Shown piece after piece: positions 7,867-15,642 of a DNA stretch of 15,758 nucleotides. The first letter of the stretch is position 1. The number at the start of each line of letters is the position of its first letter. Under the pieces are notes generated by a model. It did no database searches, was not told where the DNA came from, and saw only the letters and a program-made list of their open reading frames with translations. This stretch comes from Bacteroidota bacterium. Its GTDB lineage: Bacteria > Bacteroidota > Rhodothermia > Rhodothermales > UBA10348. The position numbers and the translations under genes are program-made. The stretch is from NCBI GenBank assembly GCA_027620595.1, contig JAQCDI010000021.1:1-15758 (forward strand). The letters run 5' to 3'.

Positions 7867-8949
7867 GTGACCTACGATCTGCATATCGTTCGACGCCTTC
7901 TCGCCGGGTATGCAGCCCTGATCGGTGGGCTGATCGTCTTCTTCATCGTGCTGCATTACGTCGAATACGTCGACGACTTCATGGACCGTGGCGCCACGAT
8001 GCGGGACGTGTTCCTGGTCTACTACCCCAGTTACATCCCCGAAATCATCCGCCTCACCTCCCCCCTGGCCCTCTTCATCTCCGCCATTTTCCTGACGTCG
8101 CGATTGAGCCAACGGCTCGAACTGGCCTCATTGCAGACCAGCGGTGTGTCCCTGTATCGACTTCTGGCCCCCTTTATTCTGACCGGACTCGTGATTTCCG
8201 TTTTCATGTTCGGCTTCAACGGATGGGTTGTCCCCGAAACGAACCGTACACGCCTGGCTTTCGAGCAGGACTATACCAAGGATGCGCCGGCCCGGGCGGA
8301 ATACGCCAACATCCATCGCCAGAATGCGCCCGGCAGTATTCTTTCGGTCAACTTCTACGAGCGACGCTCGCAGACGGCCACCAGTGTAACCCTGCAGCAG
8401 TTTGCCGAGTCAGGCGTCCTGCTGCGCCGCATCGACGCGGACCGGATGGTTTGGAACGATTCCCTCGGGGTATGGAGCCTTCTCGAACCGGTAATCCGGA
8501 CCTTTGACGAAAACGGAGAAACCTCCCTCATCCGGCAGGCTCGATTGGACACCGTGCTATCGTTAGGACCGCGGGATCTGGCACGAACACAGGGGGACGT
8601 GGAAGCCATGAGCATCACGGAGGCGAGGGACTACCTGCAGACCCTGCAACGGACGGCGGCCAATCGCACCGGGCCTGCCCTGGTGGCGTTTCAGACCAAG
8701 TTTTCCTACCCCTTCGCCAACCTGATCCTCGTTCTTTTGGCTGTCCCGATGGCCAGTGTACGACGCCGGGGTGGTCATGCCGTTCAGTTGGGTATTGGAC
8801 TTTTCGTTGCCTTCGTCTATCTGGCGGTCATGAAGCTCACCGAGCCTTTCGGCTATGAAGGTGCCCTCTCACCGGTGATCACGGCCTGGTTGCCGCACGT
8901 CCTGTTTGCCCTGCTCGCCCTGTGGTTCCTGATCCGGGCCCGCACCTGA
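7867..8949 (+). CDS. LptF/LptG-family LPS export permease (YjgP/YjgQ)
   Basis: This is a 360-residue inner-membrane protein with the family layout. Three transmembrane helices lie in the N-terminal third (about 12-31, 59-78, 98-119), then a large periplasmic domain (about 120-275), then three more helices (about 282-298, 305-322, 338-356). Typical blocks are the early FMDRG segment, LTSRLSQRLELASLQTSGVS after helix 2, and YPFANLILVLLAVPMASVRRR before helix 5. Members pair with LptB to extract lipopolysaccharide from the inner membrane and pass it through the periplasmic bridge to LptD. Sequence does not separate LptF from LptG. The start is a GTG with no Shine-Dalgarno. It is divergent from sucC and convergent with the DUF3467 gene. 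An LptD-like gene lies about 2.3 kb away. Confidence 0.9.
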   Translation: MTYDLHIVRRLLAGYAALIGGLIVFFIVLHYVEYVDDFMDRGATMRDVFLVYYPSYIPEIIRLTSPLALFISAIFLTSRLSQRLELASLQTSGVSLYRLLAPFILTGLVISVFMFGFNGWVVPETNRTRLAFEQDYTKDAPARAEYANIHRQNAPGSILSVNFYERRSQTATSVTLQQFAESGVLLRRIDADRMVWNDSLGVWSLLEPVIRTFDENGETSLIRQARLDTVLSLGPRDLARTQGDVEAMSITEARDYLQTLQRTAANRTGPALVAFQTKFSYPFANLILVLLAVPMASVRRRGGHAVQLGIGLFVAFVYLAVMKLTEPFGYEGALSPVITAWLPHVLFALLALWFLIRART

Positions 8950-8960
8950 GGTCCGATCAT

Positions 8961-8992
8961 CGGTTCGCCCGCACACGATTACGGACGAACCG
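8961..8992. terminator. inverted repeat between convergent genes
   Basis: CGGTTCG (8961-8967) and CGAACCG (8986-8992) form a perfect 7-bp stem around an 18-base loop. It lies in the 56-bp gap where the LptF/G gene and the DUF3467 gene converge, so it could stop transcription from both sides. There is no T-run on either strand and the loop is long, so it may be only a weak or factor-assisted terminator. Confidence 0.28.
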
Positions 8993-9005
8993 CGCCGCCC
9001 ACCGT

Positions 9006-9332
9006 TCAGGCTTCGCCGCCCGGGATACCGAAATGCACAACAGGCCCCTGGGAGGACTGTTCTCCGATTTCACCGTGGGCCTGCTCAAAGCGGTCGATGT
9101 TGTCGGCCAGCGCACGAAGCAGTCGTTTGGCGTGCGGCGGCGATACGATGATGCGACTCTGAACCCGGGCCTTGGGAATGCCGGGCATGACGCGGATGAA
9201 GTCCAGGATGAACTCCTCGGCCGAGTGCGCCAGCATGACCAGGTTGGAATAGGTCCCTTCGGCTACTTCTTCGCTCAGTTCGATGTTGAGCTGGGGCGCC
9301 TTGGGGCGCTGCGCGTCTTTCTTGTCACTCAT
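9006..9332 (-). CDS. DUF3467-type small protein of unknown function
   Basis: The protein has 108 residues from the ATG at 9332. A longer in-frame start at 9455 runs back over the end of the CBS gene and adds an unlikely Arg-rich leader. After a charged, disordered N-terminus (SDKKDAQRPK) comes a compact domain: LNIELSEEVAEGTYSNLVMLAHSAEEFILDF, then FIRVMPG, ARVQSRIIVSPPHAKRLL and ALADNIDRFEQAHGEI. This matches what I recall of the DUF3467 family, common in Bacteroidota, whose function is not known. It has no signal peptide or membrane helix and is likely cytoplasmic. It lies 88 bp downstream of the cystathionine beta-synthase gene on the same strand and may share its transcript. Confidence 0.75.
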   Translation of the reverse strand: MSDKKDAQRPKAPQLNIELSEEVAEGTYSNLVMLAHSAEEFILDFIRVMPGIPKARVQSRIIVSPPHAKRLLRALADNIDRFEQAHGEIGEQSSQGPVVHFGIPGGEA

Positions 9333-9420
9333 GTCGGGGTCGGCTGGTAAACGGTGAAGGATGGTCGATCGAAGGACCGATGCAAAGCGGAGCGTAGCCT
9401 GTCGGGACAGAGCGTACCGA

Positions 9421-10806
9421 TCAGGTATCCGAAGCGCGGGCGGACAACGCTTCAATCAGGTCGCTCTTGGTAATGATCCGAAGGCCACCTTTTCCGTCCC
9501 GCACCAGCACGGCGCCGGGGGCTTTCCGCAGGTGGGCGCTGAGTCCACTGACGGGCAAATGCGCATCCACTACAGGAAACGGTTCGCCCATGTTCTGGGC
9601 CACGGCATGCGTCTTGGCGTCGGGTTCGTCAATAAGCCGGTTGAGGACATCAGATTCTGTCAGGCTGCCCACGACTTCGTCCCCATCCACGACCGGCAAC
9701 TGGGAGATGGAATGCTCCACCATGCGATCGATGGCCGTTCCCAGCGTATCCGTGGGCGACACCGAGACGAGGGTTCCGCCTCCCGGCGAGGCCACGTCGC
9801 GGGCCAACAGCTCCCCGTCTCCCAGGAAGCCATGACCCCGCATCCAGGTGTTATTGTAGGTCTTGGACAGGTAGCGGAAGCCGCTGTCGGGCAACAGGAT
9901 GACGACAACATCGTCCTTGCCCAGGGTAGCCCGGTTTGCTTCCATCCATTTGATGGCTCCCGATACGGCCAGGCCACAGGATTGCCCCACGAACAGCCCC
10001 TCTTCCCGGGCCAGGCGACGTGTCATGATCATGTTTTCCCGATCCGTGGAGCGCACGAAGTCGTCCACGATGTCGAAATCCATGTTGCCAGCCAGGATGT
10101 CCTCGCCGGCCCCTTCGGTCAGGTAGGGATAGATTTCGGACTCGTCGAAGTGCCGCGTGAAGAAGTACTTGTAGTAGACCGACCCGTAGGTATCGACACC
10201 CACGACCTTGATATCGGGGTTCTGCTCCTTTAGGTACTTGGCCGTCCCGGAGATCGTGCCTCCGGTGCCAGCAGACGCGATATAATGGGTGATTCGGCCT
10301 TCAGTCTGCTGCCAAAGCTCGGGCCCGGTCGTACGGTAGTGTGCCTCGGCGTTGGCGGGGTTGTCATACTGGTTCATGTAGACGGCGCCGGGCGTTTCCT
10401 CGGCCAGACGGCGGGACACCGAGTAATACGAGCGCGGGTCGTCGGGCGCCACGTTGGTCGGACAGATGAGCACTTTGGCTCCGAGGGCACGGAGGACATC
10501 CGCCTTCTCCGGGCTCTGCTTGTCCGTCGTCACGAAAATGCATTTGTATCCGCGGGCGATGGCGGCCAGCGCCAGACCCGCACCGGTGTTTCCGCTCGTA
10601 CCTTCCACGATGGTACCCCCGGGCTTCAAGGCCCCGGAGGCTTCTGCGGCCTCGATCATGGCCAGGCCAATCCGGTCCTTGACGGAACCGCCCGGATTGA
10701 AGAACTCCACTTTGCCAAGCACCGTGCAGGGCAGATGGGAGGTCACACTCTGCAGCTTGACCAGCGGTGTGTTTCCGACGGTTTCAATGATCGAGTTGTA
10801 CCACAT
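9421..10806 (-). CDS. cbs: cystathionine beta-synthase (PLP enzyme with CBS domains)
   Basis: The protein has 461 residues. The fold-type II PLP domain (about 1-325) shows NPGGSVKDR with the cofactor lysine Lys43, EGTSGNTG (69-76) for the cofactor phosphate and substrate carboxylate, the SAGTGGT loop (178-184), and LLPDSGFRYLSK (304-315). Two CBS domains follow (about 336-392 and 399-456), each with an SVSPTDT-like or PVVDxH-like core; they usually bind adenosyl ligands and regulate activity. Enzymes of this architecture condense serine or O-acetylserine with homocysteine to form cystathionine, in transsulfuration, and can release sulfide. The YxxTTGPELWQQT segment resembles cystathionine beta-synthases more than plain cysteine synthases. 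The two cannot be separated with certainty without alignment. A 124-bp gap separates it from the divergent kinase gene. Confidence 0.9.
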   Translation of the reverse strand: MWYNSIIETVGNTPLVKLQSVTSHLPCTVLGKVEFFNPGGSVKDRIGLAMIEAAEASGALKPGGTIVEGTSGNTGAGLALAAIARGYKCIFVTTDKQSPEKADVLRALGAKVLICPTNVAPDDPRSYYSVSRRLAEETPGAVYMNQYDNPANAEAHYRTTGPELWQQTEGRITHYIASAGTGGTISGTAKYLKEQNPDIKVVGVDTYGSVYYKYFFTRHFDESEIYPYLTEGAGEDILAGNMDFDIVDDFVRSTDRENMIMTRRLAREEGLFVGQSCGLAVSGAIKWMEANRATLGKDDVVVILLPDSGFRYLSKTYNNTWMRGHGFLGDGELLARDVASPGGGTLVSVSPTDTLGTAIDRMVEHSISQLPVVDGDEVVGSLTESDVLNRLIDEPDAKTHAVAQNMGEPFPVVDAHLPVSGLSAHLRKAPGAVLVRDGKGGLRIITKSDLIEALSARASDT

Positions 10807-10930
10807 GGGGCGTCGTCAGGGGCTATATTCGGAGCAACGCGCCCAAGGTACGGCAACGTCCGTGCAATGGGCTGCGGCATGCCTGTTTTGACAGAGAACT
10901 CGTTCGTGGGCTGCGAGGCCCGCCTCCACC

Positions 10931-12370
10931 ATGGAATCGCTCCCCTCTCTTGAACCGGACCTGCTGGTGGCCACCTGTGGCCACGAGGACCGCATCCTGA
11001 GTCGCAACAGCGCCTGGGAGCAGCATTTCGGTGGTGGGTCATCCCTCTGGTCGGCCCTGCCCCCACCCGACCGGGAGTTGGCGGAACGGAACGTCAAGGA
11101 AGCCCTGGGAGGATCGCTGGTTACCCATGCCCTGTTCATGGTGCCTTCCCGCCATCGGGACATCCCCTCCCCCGTCCTGCTCCATTTCCTTCCCGTCCCG
11201 GACGCACATTCGGGCCGGATTGCGGCCGTAACCATCACCGGAGAGATCCTGGCCGAACCGACCACCTGGACCGAGAGCCAGACGCAGCGGCACCGGATGG
11301 AAACCCTGGGGCGCATGACCATGGGGATGGCCCATGACTTCAACAACCTGCTGAGCGGCATCCTGGGGCATCTCGAACTCTGGAAACTCGAACTCTCCCC
11401 TTCGGCCTCGGAGCGTCTGCATCTGGACACGATCGAAAAGGCCGCCGTCTCGGGAGCCGACCTCATCTCCCGCATCCAGCGCTATATCCGGAAGGAAGCA
11501 CGGAGCACCTTCGAGCCCCTGCAGCTCAACACCCTCGTGGAGGACTGCATCCAGTTCACGCGGCCCTACTGGTACAACGAGCCGCGCCGGCAGGGCATCC
11601 ACATCGAGACCACGCTGCTGGCCGGCCGGTTACCCGACATCCAGGGCTCGCGCGCCGAATTGCGGGACGTGTTCGTAAACCTGATTCTCAATGCCATCCA
11701 CGCCATGCCCGAAGGAGGCCGCATTACGGTTTCCACCGGCGTTGATGAAGAGGGAATCCGCATCGATGTATCGGACACCGGTACCGGCATGCCCGAGGAT
11801 GTGGCCCGACGGGTCTTCGAGCCCCTCTTCACCACGAAAGGGTCCGAAGGCAACGGGATGGGCCTCGCCGTGGCGGCCGGAACGATGCGCGAACATGGGG
11901 GAAGCATTTCCGTCCAAAGCGCCCCCGGTGAAGGCACCAGGTTCATCTTGCGGTTCCCCACCCCCCGGGATACGAAGCCGACCGAAGCCACCCTTCCGGA
12001 TGCTGTGACTGACCCGGCGGAGGTTCGCCCCCGGACCATCCTGGTCGTGGACGACGAGGACATGGTGCGCAAGGTCATCTGCCGCCTGCTCGAGGTCAAG
12101 GGCCACCGCGCCGTAGGCGTGTCTTCCGCCCACGCTGCACTGGACTGCCTCGACGATGAGGCCTGGGATCTCGTCCTGACCGACCAGGGAATGCCGGGAA
12201 TGACGGGCCGCGAGTTGGCGCACCAGCTGCGCAAGCGACGTCCGCACCTTCCGGTCCTGCTGCTGACCGGAGATACGGACATTGATGTCAATCCCGCCGA
12301 GATCAACCGGGTACTTACCAAGCCTTTCCGGATCCAGGACGTCGAGACGATCATCCAATCCCTGACCTGA
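10931..12370 (+). CDS. soluble hybrid histidine kinase with C-terminal receiver
   Basis: The protein has 479 residues. A PAS-like sensor domain (about 8-108) is followed by a dimerisation/phosphoacceptor domain with GMAHDFNNLL (His135). The ATPase domain has an N-box VNLILNAIHAMPEGG (Asn250, Asn254), G1 DTGTGMP (282-288), an F-box-like region FEPLFTTK and G2 GNGMGLA (307-313). A receiver domain follows (about 368-479) with acidic residues Asp374 and Asp375, phosphoacceptor Asp418, Thr446 and Lys464 in TKPF. No signal peptide or membrane segment is visible, so it probably senses a cytoplasmic signal. The C-terminal receiver accepts phosphate internally and must relay it, or self-regulate, since no output domain or adjacent response regulator is present. 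The signal and partner are unknown. lon follows on the same strand after 143 bp. Confidence 0.93.
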   Translation: MESLPSLEPDLLVATCGHEDRILSRNSAWEQHFGGGSSLWSALPPPDRELAERNVKEALGGSLVTHALFMVPSRHRDIPSPVLLHFLPVPDAHSGRIAAVTITGEILAEPTTWTESQTQRHRMETLGRMTMGMAHDFNNLLSGILGHLELWKLELSPSASERLHLDTIEKAAVSGADLISRIQRYIRKEARSTFEPLQLNTLVEDCIQFTRPYWYNEPRRQGIHIETTLLAGRLPDIQGSRAELRDVFVNLILNAIHAMPEGGRITVSTGVDEEGIRIDVSDTGTGMPEDVARRVFEPLFTTKGSEGNGMGLAVAAGTMREHGGSISVQSAPGEGTRFILRFPTPRDTKPTEATLPDAVTDPAEVRPRTILVVDDEDMVRKVICRLLEVKGHRAVGVSSAHAALDCLDDEAWDLVLTDQGMPGMTGRELAHQLRKRRPHLPVLLLTGDTDIDVNPAEINRVLTKPFRIQDVETIIQSLT

Positions 12371-12375
12371 CGGAT

Positions 12376-12391
12376 CGACCGATTCCGGTCG
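12376..12391 (+). terminator. short hairpin just after the histidine kinase
   Basis: CGACCG and CGGTCG form a perfect 6-bp stem with a 4-base ATTC loop, five bases after the kinase stop codon. No T-run follows, so termination is uncertain. It could instead be a weak attenuating structure between the kinase and lon. Confidence 0.22.
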
Positions 12392-12513
12392 GCCAGACAG
12401 GTTGCCCCCCTACAATCCCGACACATTGTCAGCCCGTGGGAGATTCCCGGCAGGTCCTGCGGATTGGCCTGGTTTTTGGAGACGGGTCAGGACCACCCCA
12501 TACCCATCACGAC

Positions 12514-15012
12514 ATGATGCTTCAGGACCCGCTCCTCCTTCTCGACGACGATCTGGAACAGAGTATTCCGCTGCCCACGGCTGACGAAGAAATGGCAATG
12601 AGCCGCTCGGACATTCCCGAGACGCTGCCCATCCTGACCCTTCGCAACACGGTACTTTTCCCCGGCGTGGTCCTGCCCATTACCGTCGGAAGGGACACGT
12701 CGCTCAAACTGGTCAAGGATGCCTTCGGAGACGACCGGCTCATCGGCGTCGTGGCCCAGCGCAGTGCAGAAACAGAGGACCCGTCGCCGGAGGATCTGTA
12801 CGATTTCGGCACCGTGGCCAGTATCCTGAAGCTCATCAAGATGCCCGATGGATCGAAATCCATTGTCATCCAGGGCAAACGACGCTTCAAGGTCTCGGAA
12901 TACGTGCAGGTCGAGCCGTACTTCACGGCCCGCGTGCAGCCCATCGTTGAGGACATGGGCGATGAGGACATCGAAATCCAGGCCCGCATCCGTTCGATCA
13001 AGGAGCTGGCCATCCAGATCGTGAACCTCTCTCCCAACCTGCCGAGCGAGGCCGCGTACGCGATCCAGAACATTGAATCTGCCACCTTTCTGATCCACTT
13101 CATCGCATCGAACCTGCAGATCGAAGTGGAGGACAAACAGGAGCTTCTCGAAACCCTGCCCCTCGTGGATCGGGCTGATCTGGTGATGGAGTACCTCAAC
13201 CAGGAGCTCCAGGTGCTGCAGCTTTCCGAAGAGATCCGCACCCGCGTCAAGTCCGACGTGGACCAGCAGCAGCGCGAATACCTGCTGCGGCAGCAGCTAA
13301 AAGCCATCCAGGATGAACTCGGGGAATCCGAAGGCAACGCCGGCGACGTCCGGGATCTGCGGGCCAGGGCCGAGAAGAAGGCGCTGCCCGAACACGTCGA
13401 GGAGATCCTCGAGAAGGAACTCGAAAAACTGTCACGGTCGAACCCTGCTTCGCCCGATTACGCCGTGACCCGCAACTACATCGACTGGATCCTGGACATC
13501 CCGTGGCTGGACTATTCCAAGGACAAGCTCGACATAAAGAAGGCTGGCCGGATCCTCAACGAGGACCATTATGGCCTGGAATCTGTCAAGCAGCGTATCC
13601 TCGAATACCTTGCCGTACTGAAGCTGAAAGGCGACATGAAGGCCCCCATCCTGTGCTTCCACGGACCACCGGGAGTCGGCAAGACCAGCCTCGGAAAAAG
13701 CATTGCCCGTGCCCTCGGGCGCGAATTCGTCCGCATGTCGCTGGGCGGCGTACGGGATGAGGCCGAGATCCGGGGACATCGCCGTACCTATGTCGGCGCC
13801 CTGCCGGGCCGCATCATCCAGGGCATGAAGAAAGCCGGTACCGCCAACCCGGTATTCATGCTCGACGAAGTGGACAAACTCGGCGCCGATTTCCGTGGGG
13901 ACCCGTCCTCGGCCCTGCTCGAAGTCCTCGACCCCGAGCAGAACAATGCTTTCAACGATCATTACCTCGAGGCGGATTACGACCTGTCCAAGGTGCTTTT
14001 CATCGCCACGGCCAACTACCTGGAGATGATCCCGGCTCCGCTGCGGGACCGCATGGAGATGATCGAGATCAACGGCTACACCCAGGAAGAGAAACTGGCC
14101 ATTGCGCGTCAGTACCTGGTGCCGCGCCAGATCGAGCGCAATGGACTCGTCAAGGACCAGCTTTCCTTGACGAAAGGTGCGCTGGAACTGATCATCGACG
14201 GCTATACCCGGGAATCCGGGGTCAGGCAACTCGAGCGCACCATCGGCTCTGTGGCGCGGGGTGTTGCCAAGAAAGTGGCCATGGGAGAATCCGAAGGCGA
14301 AACCGTTGAGGCCGAAGCCGTGGAGTCCTATCTCAAGGCCCGTCGCTTCTATTCGGATGTGGCCGAACGCACGTCTGTCCCGGGTGTGGCCACGGGTCTG
14401 GCCTGGACGCCGGTGGGCGGGGATATCCTCTTCATCGAGGCCTCCGTTTCCCGCGGCTCGGGTCGGATGATCCTTACGGGGCAACTGGGCGAGGTCATGA
14501 AGGAATCCGCACAAGCGGCCCTCTCCTACGTCAAAGCCAATGCCTCCCGCTGGAATATTCCAGAGGATGCCTTCCGCTATTGGGACCTCCACGTCCACGT
14601 ACCGGCCGGCGCAGTACCCAAAGACGGACCGTCGGCGGGTGTGGCCATGCTCAGCGCCCTGATTTCCATCTTCACGCAACGCAAGGTGAAGCACAACATT
14701 GCCATGACCGGCGAAATCACATTGCGCGGCATGGCGTTTCCTGTGGGTGGCATCAAGGAAAAAGTGCTGGCCGCCAAGCGCGCCGGGATCAAGCAGGTCG
14801 TGCTGCCGGAAAAGAACCGCAAGGACGTAGAGGAAATCAAAGCCTCATCCCTTCGCGGCTTGCGCATCACCTACATCAAACGAATGGACGATGTGATCGA
14901 CGAGGTGCTTCTCAAGAAACCCGTCCAGGACCCGGCTGGCTACTTCACGATCCCGGAAAGGGACAAGCCGGGCCGCAGTTTCGGATCCGGGGCGATGCAG
15001 GCCACTGCCTGA
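12514..15012 (+). CDS. lon: Lon protease (LonA, ATP-dependent)
   Basis: The protein has 832 residues from ATG 12514. An in-frame GTG at 12436 would add 26 weakly conserved residues, and nearby ATGs at 12517, 12592 and 12598 are alternatives. The substrate-binding N-domain opens at LPILTLRNTVLFPGVVLPI and ends in a coiled region with EYLLRQQLKAIQDELGE. The AAA+ domain has Walker A GPPGVGKT (384-391), Walker B FMLDEVDK (Asp451, Glu452) and sensor text IATANYLEMIP. The C-terminal protease domain carries the Ser-Lys dyad: Ser707 in KDGPSAG and Lys750 in GGIKEK, 43 residues apart as in Escherichia coli Lon. It degrades misfolded and regulatory proteins in the cytoplasm. The 143-bp leader contains an ACAAT / ATTGT inverted repeat (12412-12416 and 12425-12429) that could be an operator; no known heat-shock site is recognisable. 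Confidence 0.97.
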   Translation: MMLQDPLLLLDDDLEQSIPLPTADEEMAMSRSDIPETLPILTLRNTVLFPGVVLPITVGRDTSLKLVKDAFGDDRLIGVVAQRSAETEDPSPEDLYDFGTVASILKLIKMPDGSKSIVIQGKRRFKVSEYVQVEPYFTARVQPIVEDMGDEDIEIQARIRSIKELAIQIVNLSPNLPSEAAYAIQNIESATFLIHFIASNLQIEVEDKQELLETLPLVDRADLVMEYLNQELQVLQLSEEIRTRVKSDVDQQQREYLLRQQLKAIQDELGESEGNAGDVRDLRARAEKKALPEHVEEILEKELEKLSRSNPASPDYAVTRNYIDWILDIPWLDYSKDKLDIKKAGRILNEDHYGLESVKQRILEYLAVLKLKGDMKAPILCFHGPPGVGKTSLGKSIARALGREFVRMSLGGVRDEAEIRGHRRTYVGALPGRIIQGMKKAGTANPVFMLDEVDKLGADFRGDPSSALLEVLDPEQNNAFNDHYLEADYDLSKVLFIATANYLEMIPAPLRDRMEMIEINGYTQEEKLAIARQYLVPRQIERNGLVKDQLSLTKGALELIIDGYTRESGVRQLERTIGSVARGVAKKVAMGESEGETVEAEAVESYLKARRFYSDVAERTSVPGVATGLAWTPVGGDILFIEASVSRGSGRMILTGQLGEVMKESAQAALSYVKANASRWNIPEDAFRYWDLHVHVPAGAVPKDGPSAGVAMLSALISIFTQRKVKHNIAMTGEITLRGMAFPVGGIKEKVLAAKRAGIKQVVLPEKNRKDVEEIKASSLRGLRITYIKRMDDVIDEVLLKKPVQDPAGYFTIPERDKPGRSFGSGAMQATA

Positions 15013-15065
15013 CCAAGGCGGCAATCGAACAAGGATCAGGGCCACCGGCCCTACCTCGGGTCAGG
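15008..15065. terminator. nested inverted repeats between lon and the convergent small genes
   Basis: An outer 7-bp repeat, CCTGACC (15008-15014) and GGTCAGG (15059-15065), encloses a tight inner hairpin, AGGGCC-ACC-GGCCCT (15038-15052). The structure begins inside the lon stop region and ends just before the opposing gene's stop, so it may act as a two-way terminator. No T-run accompanies it on either strand. The inner hairpin has the same ACC loop as the hairpin at 1-19. Confidence 0.35.
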
Positions 15066-15068
15066 GAG

Positions 15069-15296
15069 TCAAGCCCGCGGCCAATCCTCTTCGTCGATGA
15101 TGACGGCATCCTCGATCTGATCCGACTTACCCTGCTGGAAAGCCTTCTCGGCTTCGTCCCAGACGGTGCCTATGGTGCCGATCGTGAAATCCACGAACGC
15201 GCCCAGTGTCTTGAAGACACTGCCGGCCACGAACACCACCTTGCCGACGGGGTTCAGCCGGTTGAATTCCACCAAGCGCTGATCGGGTTCGGACAT
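15069..15296 (-). CDS. small uncharacterised helical protein
   Basis: The protein has 75 residues from ATG 15296. A longer in-frame start at 15494 would only read the upstream gene in a shifted frame and yields an Arg/Pro-rich leader, so it is rejected. The middle (about 15-46) is hydrophobic and rich in Gly, Val, Phe and Thr (NPVGKVVFVAGSVFKTLG, then FVDFTIGTIGTVW), followed by an acidic tail ending IDEEDWPRA. It could be an amphipathic or membrane-associated helix. There is no signal-peptide pattern. The start lies one base after the stop of the preceding gene, so the two are almost surely translated from one message. Residues 11-31 align without gaps to residues 28-48 of that neighbour with six identities. 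I do not recognise the family. Confidence 0.65.
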   Translation of the reverse strand: MSEPDQRLVEFNRLNPVGKVVFVAGSVFKTLGAFVDFTIGTIGTVWDEAEKAFQQGKSDQIEDAVIIDEEDWPRA

Positions 15297-15297
15297 G

Positions 15298-15642
15298 TCA
15301 GGAAGCGGTGTCTTCGGATGCCGGTTTCTTGGCCTTGGAAGCAGATTTCTTCTTCGGAGCGGCCTCCTTTTTGGCGTCTTTTGGCGCCTCACCGGTCTGG
15401 CCATCCTCCCCGTCGCCGCGGGCATGCGCTTCGGCCTGCTCACAGGCCTGCTTGAACGCATCGGCCACCTGCTCGGAGACTTCGCGCAGGCCATCGGTCA
15501 CAGTCCGGATTATGGACTCGACCAGGAATGCCGCTTTCTCTTCCGTGCCTAGCCCGTCAAATGTGCTGCGGGCTTTCTCGTAGTTCTTCGAGCGGGAGCG
15601 GGCCTGTTCGTCGGTGTGCGTTTCGTTTGCTTTGTCGGCCAT
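15298..15642 (-). CDS. small uncharacterised protein with Lys/Ala-rich tail
   Basis: The protein has 114 residues. The N-terminus is polar. It is followed by an amphipathic helical region (about 28-75; FDGLGTEEKAAFLVESIIRT, then DGLREVSEQVADAFKQACEQ), and from about residue 76 a low-complexity tail of Gly/Asp/Glu and then Lys/Ala/Pro/Ser, with KKEAAPKKKSASKAKKP. Such tails occur in histone-H1-like proteins and in granule-associated phasins, but the sequence does not decide between these or other roles. A GGAG precedes the ATG by about ten bases (15650-15657 region), one of the few Shine-Dalgarno-like sites in the window. It is the first gene of a two-gene unit. I do not recognise the family. 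Upstream sequence to the window end (15643-15758) shows no supported gene or clear promoter. Confidence 0.65.
   Translation of the reverse strand: MADKANETHTDEQARSRSKNYEKARSTFDGLGTEEKAAFLVESIIRTVTDGLREVSEQVADAFKQACEQAEAHARGDGEDGQTGEAPKDAKKEAAPKKKSASKAKKPASEDTAS

Noticed and set aside
5949..7870. Plus-strand frames opposite the ABC ATPase and sucC
   Set aside because: They are shadows of two complete, motif-bearing minus-strand genes.
10888..10893. TTGACA, a perfect sigma-70 -35 hexamer upstream of the histidine kinase
   Set aside because: The sequence 17 bases downstream (CTGCGA) is not a credible -10, and this lineage probably uses a different promoter consensus.
13432..14694. 420-residue antisense frame within lon
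   Set aside because: It is a complement of conserved Lon codons, with no independent signal.
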